Source: M30B19 sp041741535 (GTDB lineage: Bacteria > Planctomycetota > Planctomycetia > Pirellulales > Pirellulaceae). From it: DNA of 64,000 bases. Made by a program: the position numbers and the translations under genes. The notes under the pieces are model-generated. The model ran no database searches and had not been told where the DNA came from. It saw nothing but the letters and a program-made list of their open reading frames with translations. Shown piece by piece: positions 33,819 through 42,617 of the stretch (its first letter is position 1; every line of letters begins with the position of its first letter). The stretch spans positions 1-64,000 of the forward strand of contig JBGSJV010000047.1 in the NCBI GenBank assembly GCA_041741535.1. The letters are read 5' to 3'.

Positions 33819-35888
33819 TTAATGGACCCGTTGGCCGGGAACAGCACCGGAGTCCGGCGAAAGTAGGAAGACTTCCGCTCCACCGCCGCCCGCCGCACAC
33901 ACCATGCCTTCACTCAAGCCAAATTTCATTTGACGTGGTTTGAGATTGGCGACAATCACCACCAAACGGCCCACCAAATCTGCCGGATTGTAAGCAGCTT
34001 TAATGCCCGCAAATACTTGTCGGGTTTGATCACCGCCCAGGCTTACCACCAACTTCAATAATTTGCGAGCTTCTGGGACTTCTTCGGCAGAAACAATTCG
34101 GGCGACACGAAGATCGACTTTGCCAAAGTCTTCGATCGTACATTCGCCAGCCAACGGCTCGGCCAACAAGGCCGCGTCGGAATCAAGGTTGGTCGTGGCT
34201 TCCCCGCTGGCGGGAGCTCCGGTATCGCCGGAGGCAGCTGCCGCGGCGTTTTCTAGCTTCGTTTCTTCGATCATTTTCTCGACATCCTTTATGTCTAGAC
34301 GTTGCATGAAGTGGGTATAGGTGCCAATCGCTTGGTTTAGCAGCGGCTGCTGAGCCAAACTCCAGTCCTCGAGCTCTTCACCCAACAACTGGGCGGTTTG
34401 TTGCTGCAAGGTCGGCAACACGGGAGCCAAGTAAATCGCGATCTGCCGGTACAAATTGAGCGTGATCGTAACCACGTCGCGGAGGCGATCGGTTTGCTCC
34501 GCGACCTTGGCCAATTTCCAAGGCTGAGCCTGATCTACAAATTGATTGGCGCGATCCGCTAGTTCCATGATCAATCGCATGGCTTTGCTAAGTTCGCCCG
34601 CATCGTACGCCGCGGCAATCGCTTCGCTTTGGGACGCTGCAAACGCAAACCGACCTTCATCCGCCGGATACTGGGCGGATAAGCCGGTCTGTGTCGCAAA
34701 CTTGGCACAACGAGCCACCAAGTTGACGACTTTATTGACCAAGTCCGAATTCACCTTCTCCACGAACTCGGCAATGTTCAAATCCAAATCATCCTGGTTG
34801 TCACCCAATTTGGTCGCATAGTAGTAGCGTAAGTAGGCCGGTTGCAAGTGATCAAGATATTTCCGACCGCGAACAAACGTGCCGTCCCGTTTCGACATTT
34901 TGCGCCCATTCACTGTCAAGAAACCGTGAACGTGAACGCGAGACGGAAGTTCGTATTCGGCCGTGTGCAAAATCGCTGGCCAAAACAGCGTATGAAAATA
35001 CACGATGTCCTTGCCAATAAAATGATGGATCTCGGCGGCAGGGTTCCGCCACCAATCTTCCAAGCGTTCGCCATGCGATTTGCACCATTGCCAGGTCGTT
35101 GCAATGTAGCCCACTGGCGCATCAAACCACACGTACCAATAATGGCCTGGTTGATTCGGAATCTCAAATCCAAAATACGGAGCGGTGCGTGACAAGTCCC
35201 AATCACGCAGCGTGTCGCTAAGAAAGTGACCGCGTAAATAATTGGCCGTCTCGCTCTGCAACGCTCCGGGCCTCGCAATCCAGGCTTCGACAACCTCGCG
35301 ACATTTCTCCAATTGAAAAAAGAAATGTGGTGCCGATCGAATCTCCGGTTGCGCGCCAGAGATCGTGCTAACAGGGTCGATCAATTCGATTGCTGAATAC
35401 GTGTGGCCACACTTATCGCAGTTGTCACCTGCCTGATCCGGGGCACCACACTTGGGGCACTTGCCTTTCACGAACCGGTCTGCCAAAAAAGTGTTCTGCT
35501 CCGGGTCGTACAACTGCTGAACATCTCGTGAATCGATCATTTTTTTTGCCAACGCCTGTTCCCAGATCTGGTGGCAAAGTTGTCGGTTCTCTTCGCTGTG
35601 GGTGCTCCCATACTGATCAAATTGAATATGGAAGTCGGCGAAGTCTTGTTGATGCTGTTGGCTCATCTGGCCAATCCACTGCTCTTCGCTGATGCCGTGT
35701 TTGCGAGCGCTGAGCATGATCGCGGTCCCATGCGTGTCGTCGGCGCAGACATAAACCACGCGATGTCCACACATTTTTTGGAATCGAACCCAAATGTCCG
35801 TTTGAATGTACTCCACCAAGTGCCCCAAATGGATCGGGCCGTTGGCGTACGGTAAAGCGCTGGTAACGAGAATTTGTCGTGGAGACAT
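33819..35888 (-). CDS. metG: Methionyl-tRNA synthetase
   Basis: 689 aa. It charges initiator and elongator tRNA-Met. The HIGH motif is PIHLGHL near residue 20. A zinc knuckle, CPKCG and CDKCG, lies at about 145-165. The KMSKS loop reads GRKMSKRDGTF. The anticodon-binding helical domain is followed by an Ala/Thr-rich linker and a C-terminal EMAP/Trbp111-like tRNA-binding domain (DFGKVDLRVARIVSAEEVPE), the usual arrangement of the long MetG form. It is transcribed towards the secreted-protein gene. Confidence 0.98.
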   Translation of the reverse strand: MSPRQILVTSALPYANGPIHLGHLVEYIQTDIWVRFQKMCGHRVVYVCADDTHGTAIMLSARKHGISEEQWIGQMSQQHQQDFADFHIQFDQYGSTHSEENRQLCHQIWEQALAKKMIDSRDVQQLYDPEQNTFLADRFVKGKCPKCGAPDQAGDNCDKCGHTYSAIELIDPVSTISGAQPEIRSAPHFFFQLEKCREVVEAWIARPGALQSETANYLRGHFLSDTLRDWDLSRTAPYFGFEIPNQPGHYWYVWFDAPVGYIATTWQWCKSHGERLEDWWRNPAAEIHHFIGKDIVYFHTLFWPAILHTAEYELPSRVHVHGFLTVNGRKMSKRDGTFVRGRKYLDHLQPAYLRYYYATKLGDNQDDLDLNIAEFVEKVNSDLVNKVVNLVARCAKFATQTGLSAQYPADEGRFAFAASQSEAIAAAYDAGELSKAMRLIMELADRANQFVDQAQPWKLAKVAEQTDRLRDVVTITLNLYRQIAIYLAPVLPTLQQQTAQLLGEELEDWSLAQQPLLNQAIGTYTHFMQRLDIKDVEKMIEETKLENAAAAASGDTGAPASGEATTNLDSDAALLAEPLAGECTIEDFGKVDLRVARIVSAEEVPEARKLLKLVVSLGGDQTRQVFAGIKAAYNPADLVGRLVVIVANLKPRQMKFGLSEGMVCAAGGGGAEVFLLSPDSGAVPGQRVH

Positions 35889-36270
35889 CAGGGGCCTTTG
35901 GTTAACGGCGATTCCTGTTATGATCGCCGACGTTCGTTAAGATTTGACGGTTATGAGGATTGCTCTGGGTTAGGAGACATTCCGGCTGGAGACGCAACGC
36001 CAACTTCGAATTTTGGCGCTACCTTCTCCGACTTAATCGGTCACAATAAGGAGCGGTCACAAGAACGCCCCCCAAGATCCTCGCTGCAACTTGGATTTGT
36101 CCTAAAAGGGGTCCGACCCTCTCCGGTCATGTCTTTTTTGTCCGGGATCTTACAGGCCCGCCAAAGGGTCAGACCCCTTTTAGGATAAATCCTAACCGTC
36201 CCCCAGTTTAACGCACGTCATCGATCGTTCGAAGGACGGCAACGTCCGGAATCACGCACCGAGCCATTTC
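35889..36270. other. Intergenic region between metG and a membrane protein gene
   Basis: 382 bases between divergent genes. Copy C of the dispersed element lies at 36093-36192. The part next to metG (35889-36092) should hold its promoter. I see no RNA gene or T-box-like leader. Confidence 0.6.
36093..36192 (+). repeat. Dispersed palindromic element, copy C (most intact)
   Basis: Exactly 100 bp. The ends form a 21-bp inverted repeat with one mismatch: left begins GGATTTGTCCTAAAAGGGGT, right ends CTTTTAGGATAAATCC. The shared core reads GACCCTCTCCGGTCATGTC and TTTTTTGTCCGGGATCTTAC. This copy shows the terminal palindrome best. Confidence 0.93.
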
Positions 36271-37863
36271 ATGTCTGAGTTTCCTTGGGCCTTTCAGCAG
36301 ATCGAACCAACAACCTGGGCGTACGTGTCGTCCTTGTTGATGTTGGCCCTGTTCTTCAAGTTCAGCCGATTGTGGAGCATTCGGAATCTCGACCTCGTGT
36401 TGCTGGTGTTGTTAGCCCCCGGACTATTGCTCTACAACAGCGGTGTAAGCCTTGAGCGACAAGCGGCCGTGGAACTGACCAAGCTGGGGCACCCCGTCAC
36501 GCTCTCGTTGACTTCCGGTGGACTCTTGGAGAGTCAGCCCGAACCCAAGCCGAAACCACCCCAGGAAACTCCAGTTTCTCCGTCCGAACCGGTACCCGCT
36601 TCGGGAGACAACGCGACGGCGTCAACATCCCTCTCGGAAAGTGACGCGGCGAAAGACGATCCGGTTCAGGGGAATTCTGAGCCGATCACATCACCGGCCC
36701 CTGACCCAAATGACGAGCGAAAAATTTGGCTGGCTCGACGAGTGCTCAGCCATTCGTTTCTTTATGGCGGGTTCCTGTTCATGCTCGTTGTGGGCGTGCT
36801 GTTTGTCATACGGCTGTTCTTGGACCAATTATTGGTGCGACGTCCCGCTTTGGAAACCAACTTGAGCCTGGGCGGATTGTGGTTGTTGGTCGTCAGTTTG
36901 TTGAGCTTCCTCATCGCCAATATCACGGTGAGCTCGCCGACTCGGACGGATGTTTCCGGCGCCCAATCGGCGGCTGCGTTGTTGGACATGGGACAGCAGA
37001 CGAAACCGATGGTCGATCAAGAAATGGGCCCGGCTTACCCAATGCTTCATCTTCTTCCCGTCATTCCAACCATGCTCCGCGATGCCAACACCCGGGTGGG
37101 CTTGGACGCTGCTGCTTTGCAAGTCCAAAGAAACGAGTCGATGATCTGGGTCGCGAAATTGATGGCGATTCTGAGTCAGTTCGCCATTGTCGCTGGGTTG
37201 GTTTGGATGGGGGGGCAACATTTTGGGAGCTGGCAAAACGGCGCGGGCATGGCCACGCTTTATTTGATGCTGCCCTACACGATGCAAATGTCCGGCGCCG
37301 TCGATCATGTGCTGCCCGGTGCGTTGTTGCTGTGGGCCGTTGTGTTGTATCGTTATCCGTTTTGGTCGGGATTGCTGTTCGGGCTGACCATGGGCTTGGT
37401 CTATTACCCCATTTTCTTGTTGGCACTGTGGCTCAGTTTTTATTGGGAACGCGGCGTACGAATGTTTTTATACGGCGTCGGAGCCACGGTTTTGCTGATG
37501 ATTCTCAGCCTTTTGCTGTTCTCCACCGAAGAACGGACTTTCGTGCAGAACCTGCAAGGCATGTTTGGCGTTTGGCTGCCGCGTGTCAGTGCGCTCAAAG
37601 GAATTTGGGAGTTTGGTTGGGATCCCTGGTTTCGTCTGCCTTTGCTCGTAGCGTTTGTTTCGTTAGGCACGTCCATGGTTGCGTGGCCCATTCGCAAAAC
37701 GTTTGGCACGCTGATGGCCTACAGTGCCGCACTGTTGGTCGCCGTGCAATTCTGGCACGGTTACGGTGGCGGTCTGTTTATGGCATGGTACCTGCCGCTG
37801 ACCATCGCCACGTTTTTCCGGCCCGGTGTCCACGAACGCATCGCTCGGCACATGGTTCACTAA
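36271..37863 (+). CDS. Polytopic membrane protein, unknown family
   Basis: 530 aa with about ten hydrophobic segments. Two N-terminal helices (YVSSLLMLALFFKF; LDLVLLVLLAPGLLLY) are followed by a Pro/Ser-rich hydrophilic stretch (about residues 88-150), then a membrane domain of roughly eight helices with aromatic motifs (PYTMQMSGAVDHVLPGALLL, then WSGLLFGLTMGLVYYP). The overall look is that of GT-C-type glycosyltransferase or polymerase-like membrane proteins, but I see no diagnostic motif. It converges on the YfhO-like gene. Confidence 0.7.
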   Translation: MSEFPWAFQQIEPTTWAYVSSLLMLALFFKFSRLWSIRNLDLVLLVLLAPGLLLYNSGVSLERQAAVELTKLGHPVTLSLTSGGLLESQPEPKPKPPQETPVSPSEPVPASGDNATASTSLSESDAAKDDPVQGNSEPITSPAPDPNDERKIWLARRVLSHSFLYGGFLFMLVVGVLFVIRLFLDQLLVRRPALETNLSLGGLWLLVVSLLSFLIANITVSSPTRTDVSGAQSAAALLDMGQQTKPMVDQEMGPAYPMLHLLPVIPTMLRDANTRVGLDAAALQVQRNESMIWVAKLMAILSQFAIVAGLVWMGGQHFGSWQNGAGMATLYLMLPYTMQMSGAVDHVLPGALLLWAVVLYRYPFWSGLLFGLTMGLVYYPIFLLALWLSFYWERGVRMFLYGVGATVLLMILSLLLFSTEERTFVQNLQGMFGVWLPRVSALKGIWEFGWDPWFRLPLLVAFVSLGTSMVAWPIRKTFGTLMAYSAALLVAVQFWHGYGGGLFMAWYLPLTIATFFRPGVHERIARHMVH

Positions 37864-37907
37864 AGGACCAACGTAGCGAAGTTGGCGAGCACAAAACTCG
37901 GAGTTGG

Positions 37908-40814
37908 TCACCGGCCTGACCATCGAAGGACAACCACACCGATTAGCCCACACCAAGTCAGCAACGTGATCAAGCCACCCAGCCAAAACCAAATCGGAAT
38001 ATAGATCAAACGAACCTGATGTTCACCGGGCGGCAAAACCAGCCCAGTGAAGATTCGCTGCACCGCAAATGTCGGCTGCCACTGCGTAACTCCGTCGGGT
38101 GTTTGCACGACCGCCCACCAACCGGGAGCGTGCCACTGTCGCCAGACCACAATCACCGGTCGCTCGGCTTTTACAATCGCACTCTTTTCTTGTTGCGTAA
38201 ATTCCCATTGGACGATCCCATTCTCGTTCCCGGTTGCGTCGACCGACGACGTCGGACTTGGGAACGGCACGTGGTGATCCAAAACGACGCGAACGGGACT
38301 GTCCACGATCGTTTCGTTCTCGAACCACACGGCCGCCAAGTCGGCGGCTTGTTCCGCCACGGGTGCATGAATGGAAATCGGGGGACGAACCTCCCATTGT
38401 TCTGCCAACCAAACGGGAGGTGGGGTTTCGGGAAGCGTCGTCCACTGCAGCGCGCGGGGTGTCGATCCCGTTCCCGCGGGACTGGCCCAACCTAACCAAT
38501 ACCGAACCCCCAAACTGCGAAGATAGCTCCGCCACAAAACTTGCCCCGTTTCTTTTGGCAACGAGCGAACGGTACGGGCTAACTCCTCGCGGAGCAGGGT
38601 TGGGCCGATGGGTTCGAGCGTTTGTTCGACATGGACACTCGGAATGTTCTGAGCCAAGTGGAACTGGGGAGCGCCCGTCGCCCGCATGCTAAAGATCGCT
38701 TGCCAAGTCAGCTTGTCGATCGGTTGCCACGGCCAAGCCTCGCCCCACTTCTCCGACAGTTGTTGCCAACGATGCGCATGCATCAATTCGGGCTCGTACC
38801 AAAATCGCTGCTGTCCCAGTGATCGTTCCGCCGCTACCGGACCTCGATAGGGACTATTCTTGGCGTCCCAAACGGTCGAATCCGTGAGTACCCGAGCATC
38901 GACAGTCTGCACCAACCAAGCATGGTTAACCGTGACATCGCCCACGCTGATCGCGACCAAAATCCATCCCCACCCAGCCGACCGCGAACTTCGCTGCGCA
39001 AACAACCACCCACACAACAAGCCGCCCACCACCAGCGATTGGATTATCGACAAGTGAATTTCCAACAAAGCACGCGGGACATGCAATGCTCCCAACCAAG
39101 GATCCAGCGGGACCACCTGAAACGCGTGAAAGAAACGCCCGATGAACCAGGGAGACGAAGTCACGGCGAGACTCAACAACAGCAACAACAAGACGATGGT
39201 CACCGATAACAGAGCCCGACGATGGACTCGGTGCCTATTCCGCGCCGCGAGTTTTGTTCGGGCCACGGAAAACCAATTCGACAACTCCAATGACCCTAGC
39301 AACGACCAAGCCAACGCGGCGATGATCCACAACTTGGCGGGGTAACGAAATTGATCGAAGCCAGGGCAAAGCAATGTCAACCACCAATACACACCGCCCA
39401 CATGTGCCCCAACCGAAGGTGTAGCAGCCGACCCACTCCAGACGGTTTGAATCTCCACCCACAACCAACCCGCCCCGTACCAACCACAACTTCCCAACCC
39501 AAATCCCAACAAGAGCAACCAAAGCCAAGTATTTGCCAACGTGCGATTCGCTCGCAGTTTGCGATCGCGATCAATATCGGTGTTGTCGCTCGCTGCATTC
39601 GCCAATTGCCAGCGTCGTCGGCCACTCCGCCCCAATCTACGATACCGCCACACGCCCGAACAGAGTCCACTGCCGTGCGCGAGAACCAAGACCGCCGTGA
39701 TCACGCCCGCATACAACGTGGGATTCCAAACTCGATCGTTGGCCGCCAAATGTCGATCCCAACGTGCGTGAACCGATCGCCACGTTCCCATCGCATTCCC
39801 GACGACCAACGTCGCCCAATGCCACGGCGGCTGACTAAATTGCAAGGCTTGTTCGGTTTGACTATGGGGTTCTGGCGAGCCCAACAATCCCATCTTGGTC
39901 TGCGACATCCAGTCCGGAGCGCCAGACTGCCACAAGGCCGCCGCTTGGTAGATATTCGCCGGAGCCGGACGAATCACTCGAGTACTGGCTTGGGACGACT
40001 CCCACAAGGACCACCATTGAACGCAACTCCCTCCCGCAGCCAACAATCCAACGATGAAGACCGTCCGAACGCTGTGCCACAATCGAAGGACGCGGCTGTG
40101 CCCGTCAACGCCCGTCGAACTTGAATTTGGCCGGTGCTGGACAACCTGCACGAGAACCAAACCCATTGCGGCTAACAACCACAACAAAGCAGCTTGTGGT
40201 TCTCCGCCTAAGATCATTAACGAGACGGCCACCGCCGCCAGCCACTTCCCCGTCGACTGGCCCAAGACAAGTGCTCGCCACAGACCACTCAGTGCCAACG
40301 GCAGCCAGGCAGCGCCAATGAGGAACGGCCAATTGCCATGCAACGCCAAGACCGGGCCGCTGAACGCAAATGTCAACGTCGCAAACCAGGCTGCGGTCGT
40401 TTCAACGCCCAGATCCCGCGCGAGTCGAAAACTGCCCCAGCCACACAACATCAAATGCAACACGATCACAAACGCGTAACGTTGACCAAACTGCCCGACT
40501 GGAAGCGCCAACAGCCAAGTCCCGGGATAGAACACCGTTGTTGTGCCTTGCCCAACCCAGTTCACACCCAAACCGTGGATGTCGTTCCAGAGCGGTACGG
40601 AACCGGACTGCCATTGAGCAGCGGTCCATTGCAGAGTGTTCATGTGCCAATAGGCGGCGTCGCGAAACGCCAAGATCCGATCGCCGCTCAAGACAGGGCC
40701 AAATAGTAGCAGCAAAACGACCGTGCCGACCCATGGCCAACAACCGGACCAGTGAGCCGCGTGTCGATCAGGCGAAGGCCGTAAGTGGCGAGTCATTTGT
40801 GCCTGTTCGGTCAC
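37908..40814 (-). CDS. YfhO-like polytopic membrane protein
   Basis: 968 aa from a GTG at 40814, 8 bases after the mcsB stop; an ATG six codons later is an alternative. It has about twelve membrane helices over the first 620 residues and a soluble C-terminal region ending in one more helix pair. The N-terminal loop (FRDAAYWHMNTLQWTAAQWQ, PLWNDIHGLGVNWVGQ) fits YfhO-type proteins, in which this loop carries catalytic acidic residues of GT-C glycosyltransferases. In Gram-positives YfhO decorates teichoic acids; the substrate here is unknown. It follows mcsB closely and may share its transcript. Confidence 0.78.
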   Translation of the reverse strand: MTEQAQMTRHLRPSPDRHAAHWSGCWPWVGTVVLLLLFGPVLSGDRILAFRDAAYWHMNTLQWTAAQWQSGSVPLWNDIHGLGVNWVGQGTTTVFYPGTWLLALPVGQFGQRYAFVIVLHLMLCGWGSFRLARDLGVETTAAWFATLTFAFSGPVLALHGNWPFLIGAAWLPLALSGLWRALVLGQSTGKWLAAVAVSLMILGGEPQAALLWLLAAMGLVLVQVVQHRPNSSSTGVDGHSRVLRLWHSVRTVFIVGLLAAGGSCVQWWSLWESSQASTRVIRPAPANIYQAAALWQSGAPDWMSQTKMGLLGSPEPHSQTEQALQFSQPPWHWATLVVGNAMGTWRSVHARWDRHLAANDRVWNPTLYAGVITAVLVLAHGSGLCSGVWRYRRLGRSGRRRWQLANAASDNTDIDRDRKLRANRTLANTWLWLLLLGFGLGSCGWYGAGWLWVEIQTVWSGSAATPSVGAHVGGVYWWLTLLCPGFDQFRYPAKLWIIAALAWSLLGSLELSNWFSVARTKLAARNRHRVHRRALLSVTIVLLLLLLSLAVTSSPWFIGRFFHAFQVVPLDPWLGALHVPRALLEIHLSIIQSLVVGGLLCGWLFAQRSSRSAGWGWILVAISVGDVTVNHAWLVQTVDARVLTDSTVWDAKNSPYRGPVAAERSLGQQRFWYEPELMHAHRWQQLSEKWGEAWPWQPIDKLTWQAIFSMRATGAPQFHLAQNIPSVHVEQTLEPIGPTLLREELARTVRSLPKETGQVLWRSYLRSLGVRYWLGWASPAGTGSTPRALQWTTLPETPPPVWLAEQWEVRPPISIHAPVAEQAADLAAVWFENETIVDSPVRVVLDHHVPFPSPTSSVDATGNENGIVQWEFTQQEKSAIVKAERPVIVVWRQWHAPGWWAVVQTPDGVTQWQPTFAVQRIFTGLVLPPGEHQVRLIYIPIWFWLGGLITLLTWCGLIGVVVLRWSGR

Positions 40815-40822
40815 GGCAATTC

Positions 40823-41896
40823 TCAGTTTTGCGGTGCGTCACTCGACGGCAATTCCAATTGGGAATGCAGGTAGACCGCGCGCGCTTTGTTGCGCTGCGT
40901 GGTGTCCATCTCGCTGCCACGCATTTTCTGTAAATGAGCCGGTTGCGTGTACACGAACAAACGATTGATGGTTGGAATGTCGAGATCGTGGATCAAGCCC
41001 AAGTTCACACCCAAGCGGACCTTCGACAACAGGTGCATCGTTTCTTCGCTGCTGATTTGTCCCGCCTTTTGCAGTGTTCCCAGAGCTTTACGAACCTGCC
41101 GCTGCAAATCGTCACGGCTATCTTGCAACAAAAAATGCCGCGCTTTGCGTTCGTAGCTGATGATCACTGGCACCACGTCACCGACCTGCTTGATCAATTC
41201 GTATTCCGACCGGCCCAATGTGATCTGATTGCTAATCTGGTAGAAGTCGCCCATCGCTTGCGAGCCTTCACCGTACAAACCACGCACAGCCAAGTTGATC
41301 TTTTGTAGACTGCGAAAAACTTTTTCGATTTGTTTGGTCAACACCAATGCGGGCAAGTGCAACATGACGCTGACACGCATTCCAGTTCCCACATTCGTCG
41401 GGCATGCCGTCAGGTAGCCATATTGAGAATGGAACGCATAACAAACTTTTTCATCGATCGCATCGTCCAAGACTTCAATCTGCTGGAATGCATCTTCGAA
41501 GTCCAACCCACTGCGCATCACTTGGATTCGCAGATGATCCTCTTCGTTGATCATCACGCTGAAGTTTTCGTCCCGATCGACCAATACCCCACGAGCCCCT
41601 TGATTCTCAGACAATTCGCGACTGATCAATTGCCGTTCCACCAAGTATTGGCGATCGACTGCTTTCAAGGTCGCCACGTTGAAGTAGTCGCATGTACTGG
41701 CGATGGGCATTTCGCGAAGTCGGCGACTGACGGTCGCTTCGATGTTGGCTCGATCGAATTCGTTGCAACGCATGATAAAAGGAAACTCGGCCACATTGCG
41801 GGCCAAGCGGACGCGACTACTAATCACGATATCGGACTGCGGCCCACTGCCCCGCATCCAGGGCCCTACAGGATTCGGAAAGTGGTCGACCTTCAT
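40823..41896 (-). CDS. mcsB: Protein arginine kinase McsB
   Basis: 357 aa. It phosphorylates arginines in proteins and in Firmicutes marks them for ClpCP degradation. It has the phosphagen-kinase fold: SSRVRLARNVAEFPF (ATP site), NEEDHLRIQVM, CPTNVGTGMRVSVMLHLPAL and GLYGEGSQAMGDFYQISNQI. It overlaps the mcsA stop through ATGA at 41893-41896, so the two are translationally coupled. No ctsR or clpC is next to it, unlike the Bacillus operon. Confidence 0.95.
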   Translation of the reverse strand: MKVDHFPNPVGPWMRGSGPQSDIVISSRVRLARNVAEFPFIMRCNEFDRANIEATVSRRLREMPIASTCDYFNVATLKAVDRQYLVERQLISRELSENQGARGVLVDRDENFSVMINEEDHLRIQVMRSGLDFEDAFQQIEVLDDAIDEKVCYAFHSQYGYLTACPTNVGTGMRVSVMLHLPALVLTKQIEKVFRSLQKINLAVRGLYGEGSQAMGDFYQISNQITLGRSEYELIKQVGDVVPVIISYERKARHFLLQDSRDDLQRQVRKALGTLQKAGQISSEETMHLLSKVRLGVNLGLIHDLDIPTINRLFVYTQPAHLQKMRGSEMDTTQRNKARAVYLHSQLELPSSDAPQN

Positions 41897-42402
41897 TCAC
41901 GACCTCCGGTTTCCAACTGCCGGATCAGGTCACGGATTTGCGTCGCTTGTTCGTAATCTTCTTTTTCGACCGCTTCATTCATTTGACGACGGAGTTGGAT
42001 CAGTTGCATTTGAGCTTCGCTGCTGATCGAACTGTGTTTCGGAGTCTTGCCTTTGTGTTCGGTCACGCCGTGAATGTTAACAATCAGAGGTTCCAACTCT
42101 TCGTGGAAAAACGTGTAATCGTGCGGACATCCCAAACGCCCTTGTTTGCGAAACTCGAAGAAAGAAATACCGCAGATCGGACATACTCGTTGATCCAACG
42201 CCGCCAATTGCTCGGCGGTCTGACCGACTTTGAGCTGTTTGCTCAACATGCCCATCAAGGAAGAAGTTTCAACCTTCTTGGTCTGTTGTGGTTCCAAATA
42301 ATCTTTGGCACAGATCGGGCACAGATGGACCGAAGACACGGTCTCGCCGGTCAAATCCGTAATGTGAAACGCAGCCTGTTTATCGCAACGTTGACACTTC
42401 AT
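41893..42402 (-). CDS. mcsA: McsA-like zinc-finger/UVR activator of McsB
   Basis: 169 aa from the ATG at 42402 (AGGA 8 bases upstream; a GTG two codons earlier is less likely). N-terminal zinc motifs MKCQRCD and LCPICAKDY form one pair. VCPICG and GCPHDY form a second, in which the last Cys of the Bacillus protein is replaced by a His/Asp-containing segment. A UVR domain ends the protein (LRRQMNEAVEKEDYEQATQI, RDLIRQLE). In Bacillus McsA activates McsB. The divergent sdaA start is 215 bases away, so promoters for both lie between. Confidence 0.92.
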   Translation of the reverse strand: MKCQRCDKQAAFHITDLTGETVSSVHLCPICAKDYLEPQQTKKVETSSLMGMLSKQLKVGQTAEQLAALDQRVCPICGISFFEFRKQGRLGCPHDYTFFHEELEPLIVNIHGVTEHKGKTPKHSSISSEAQMQLIQLRRQMNEAVEKEDYEQATQIRDLIRQLETGGRE

Positions 42403-42617
42403 TCCCACGTTCCTGGTTCAGACCCCACCGGGGCTCGCGTGTTGGGCCTCTCCCAGAATCATAGCCGTTTGCGCTGAAACAACAATGCCGCTAGCGACCG
42501 CACGCTTCAATCCGCGGAGTTCGCAACAAATGCAGCAGGACACACCGACATCTCTTGAGTGCATCCGACTTCCCGGTTATTCTCATCCGCGTGTCGTTCC
42601 TTGGCGAGGAGTTAAGC

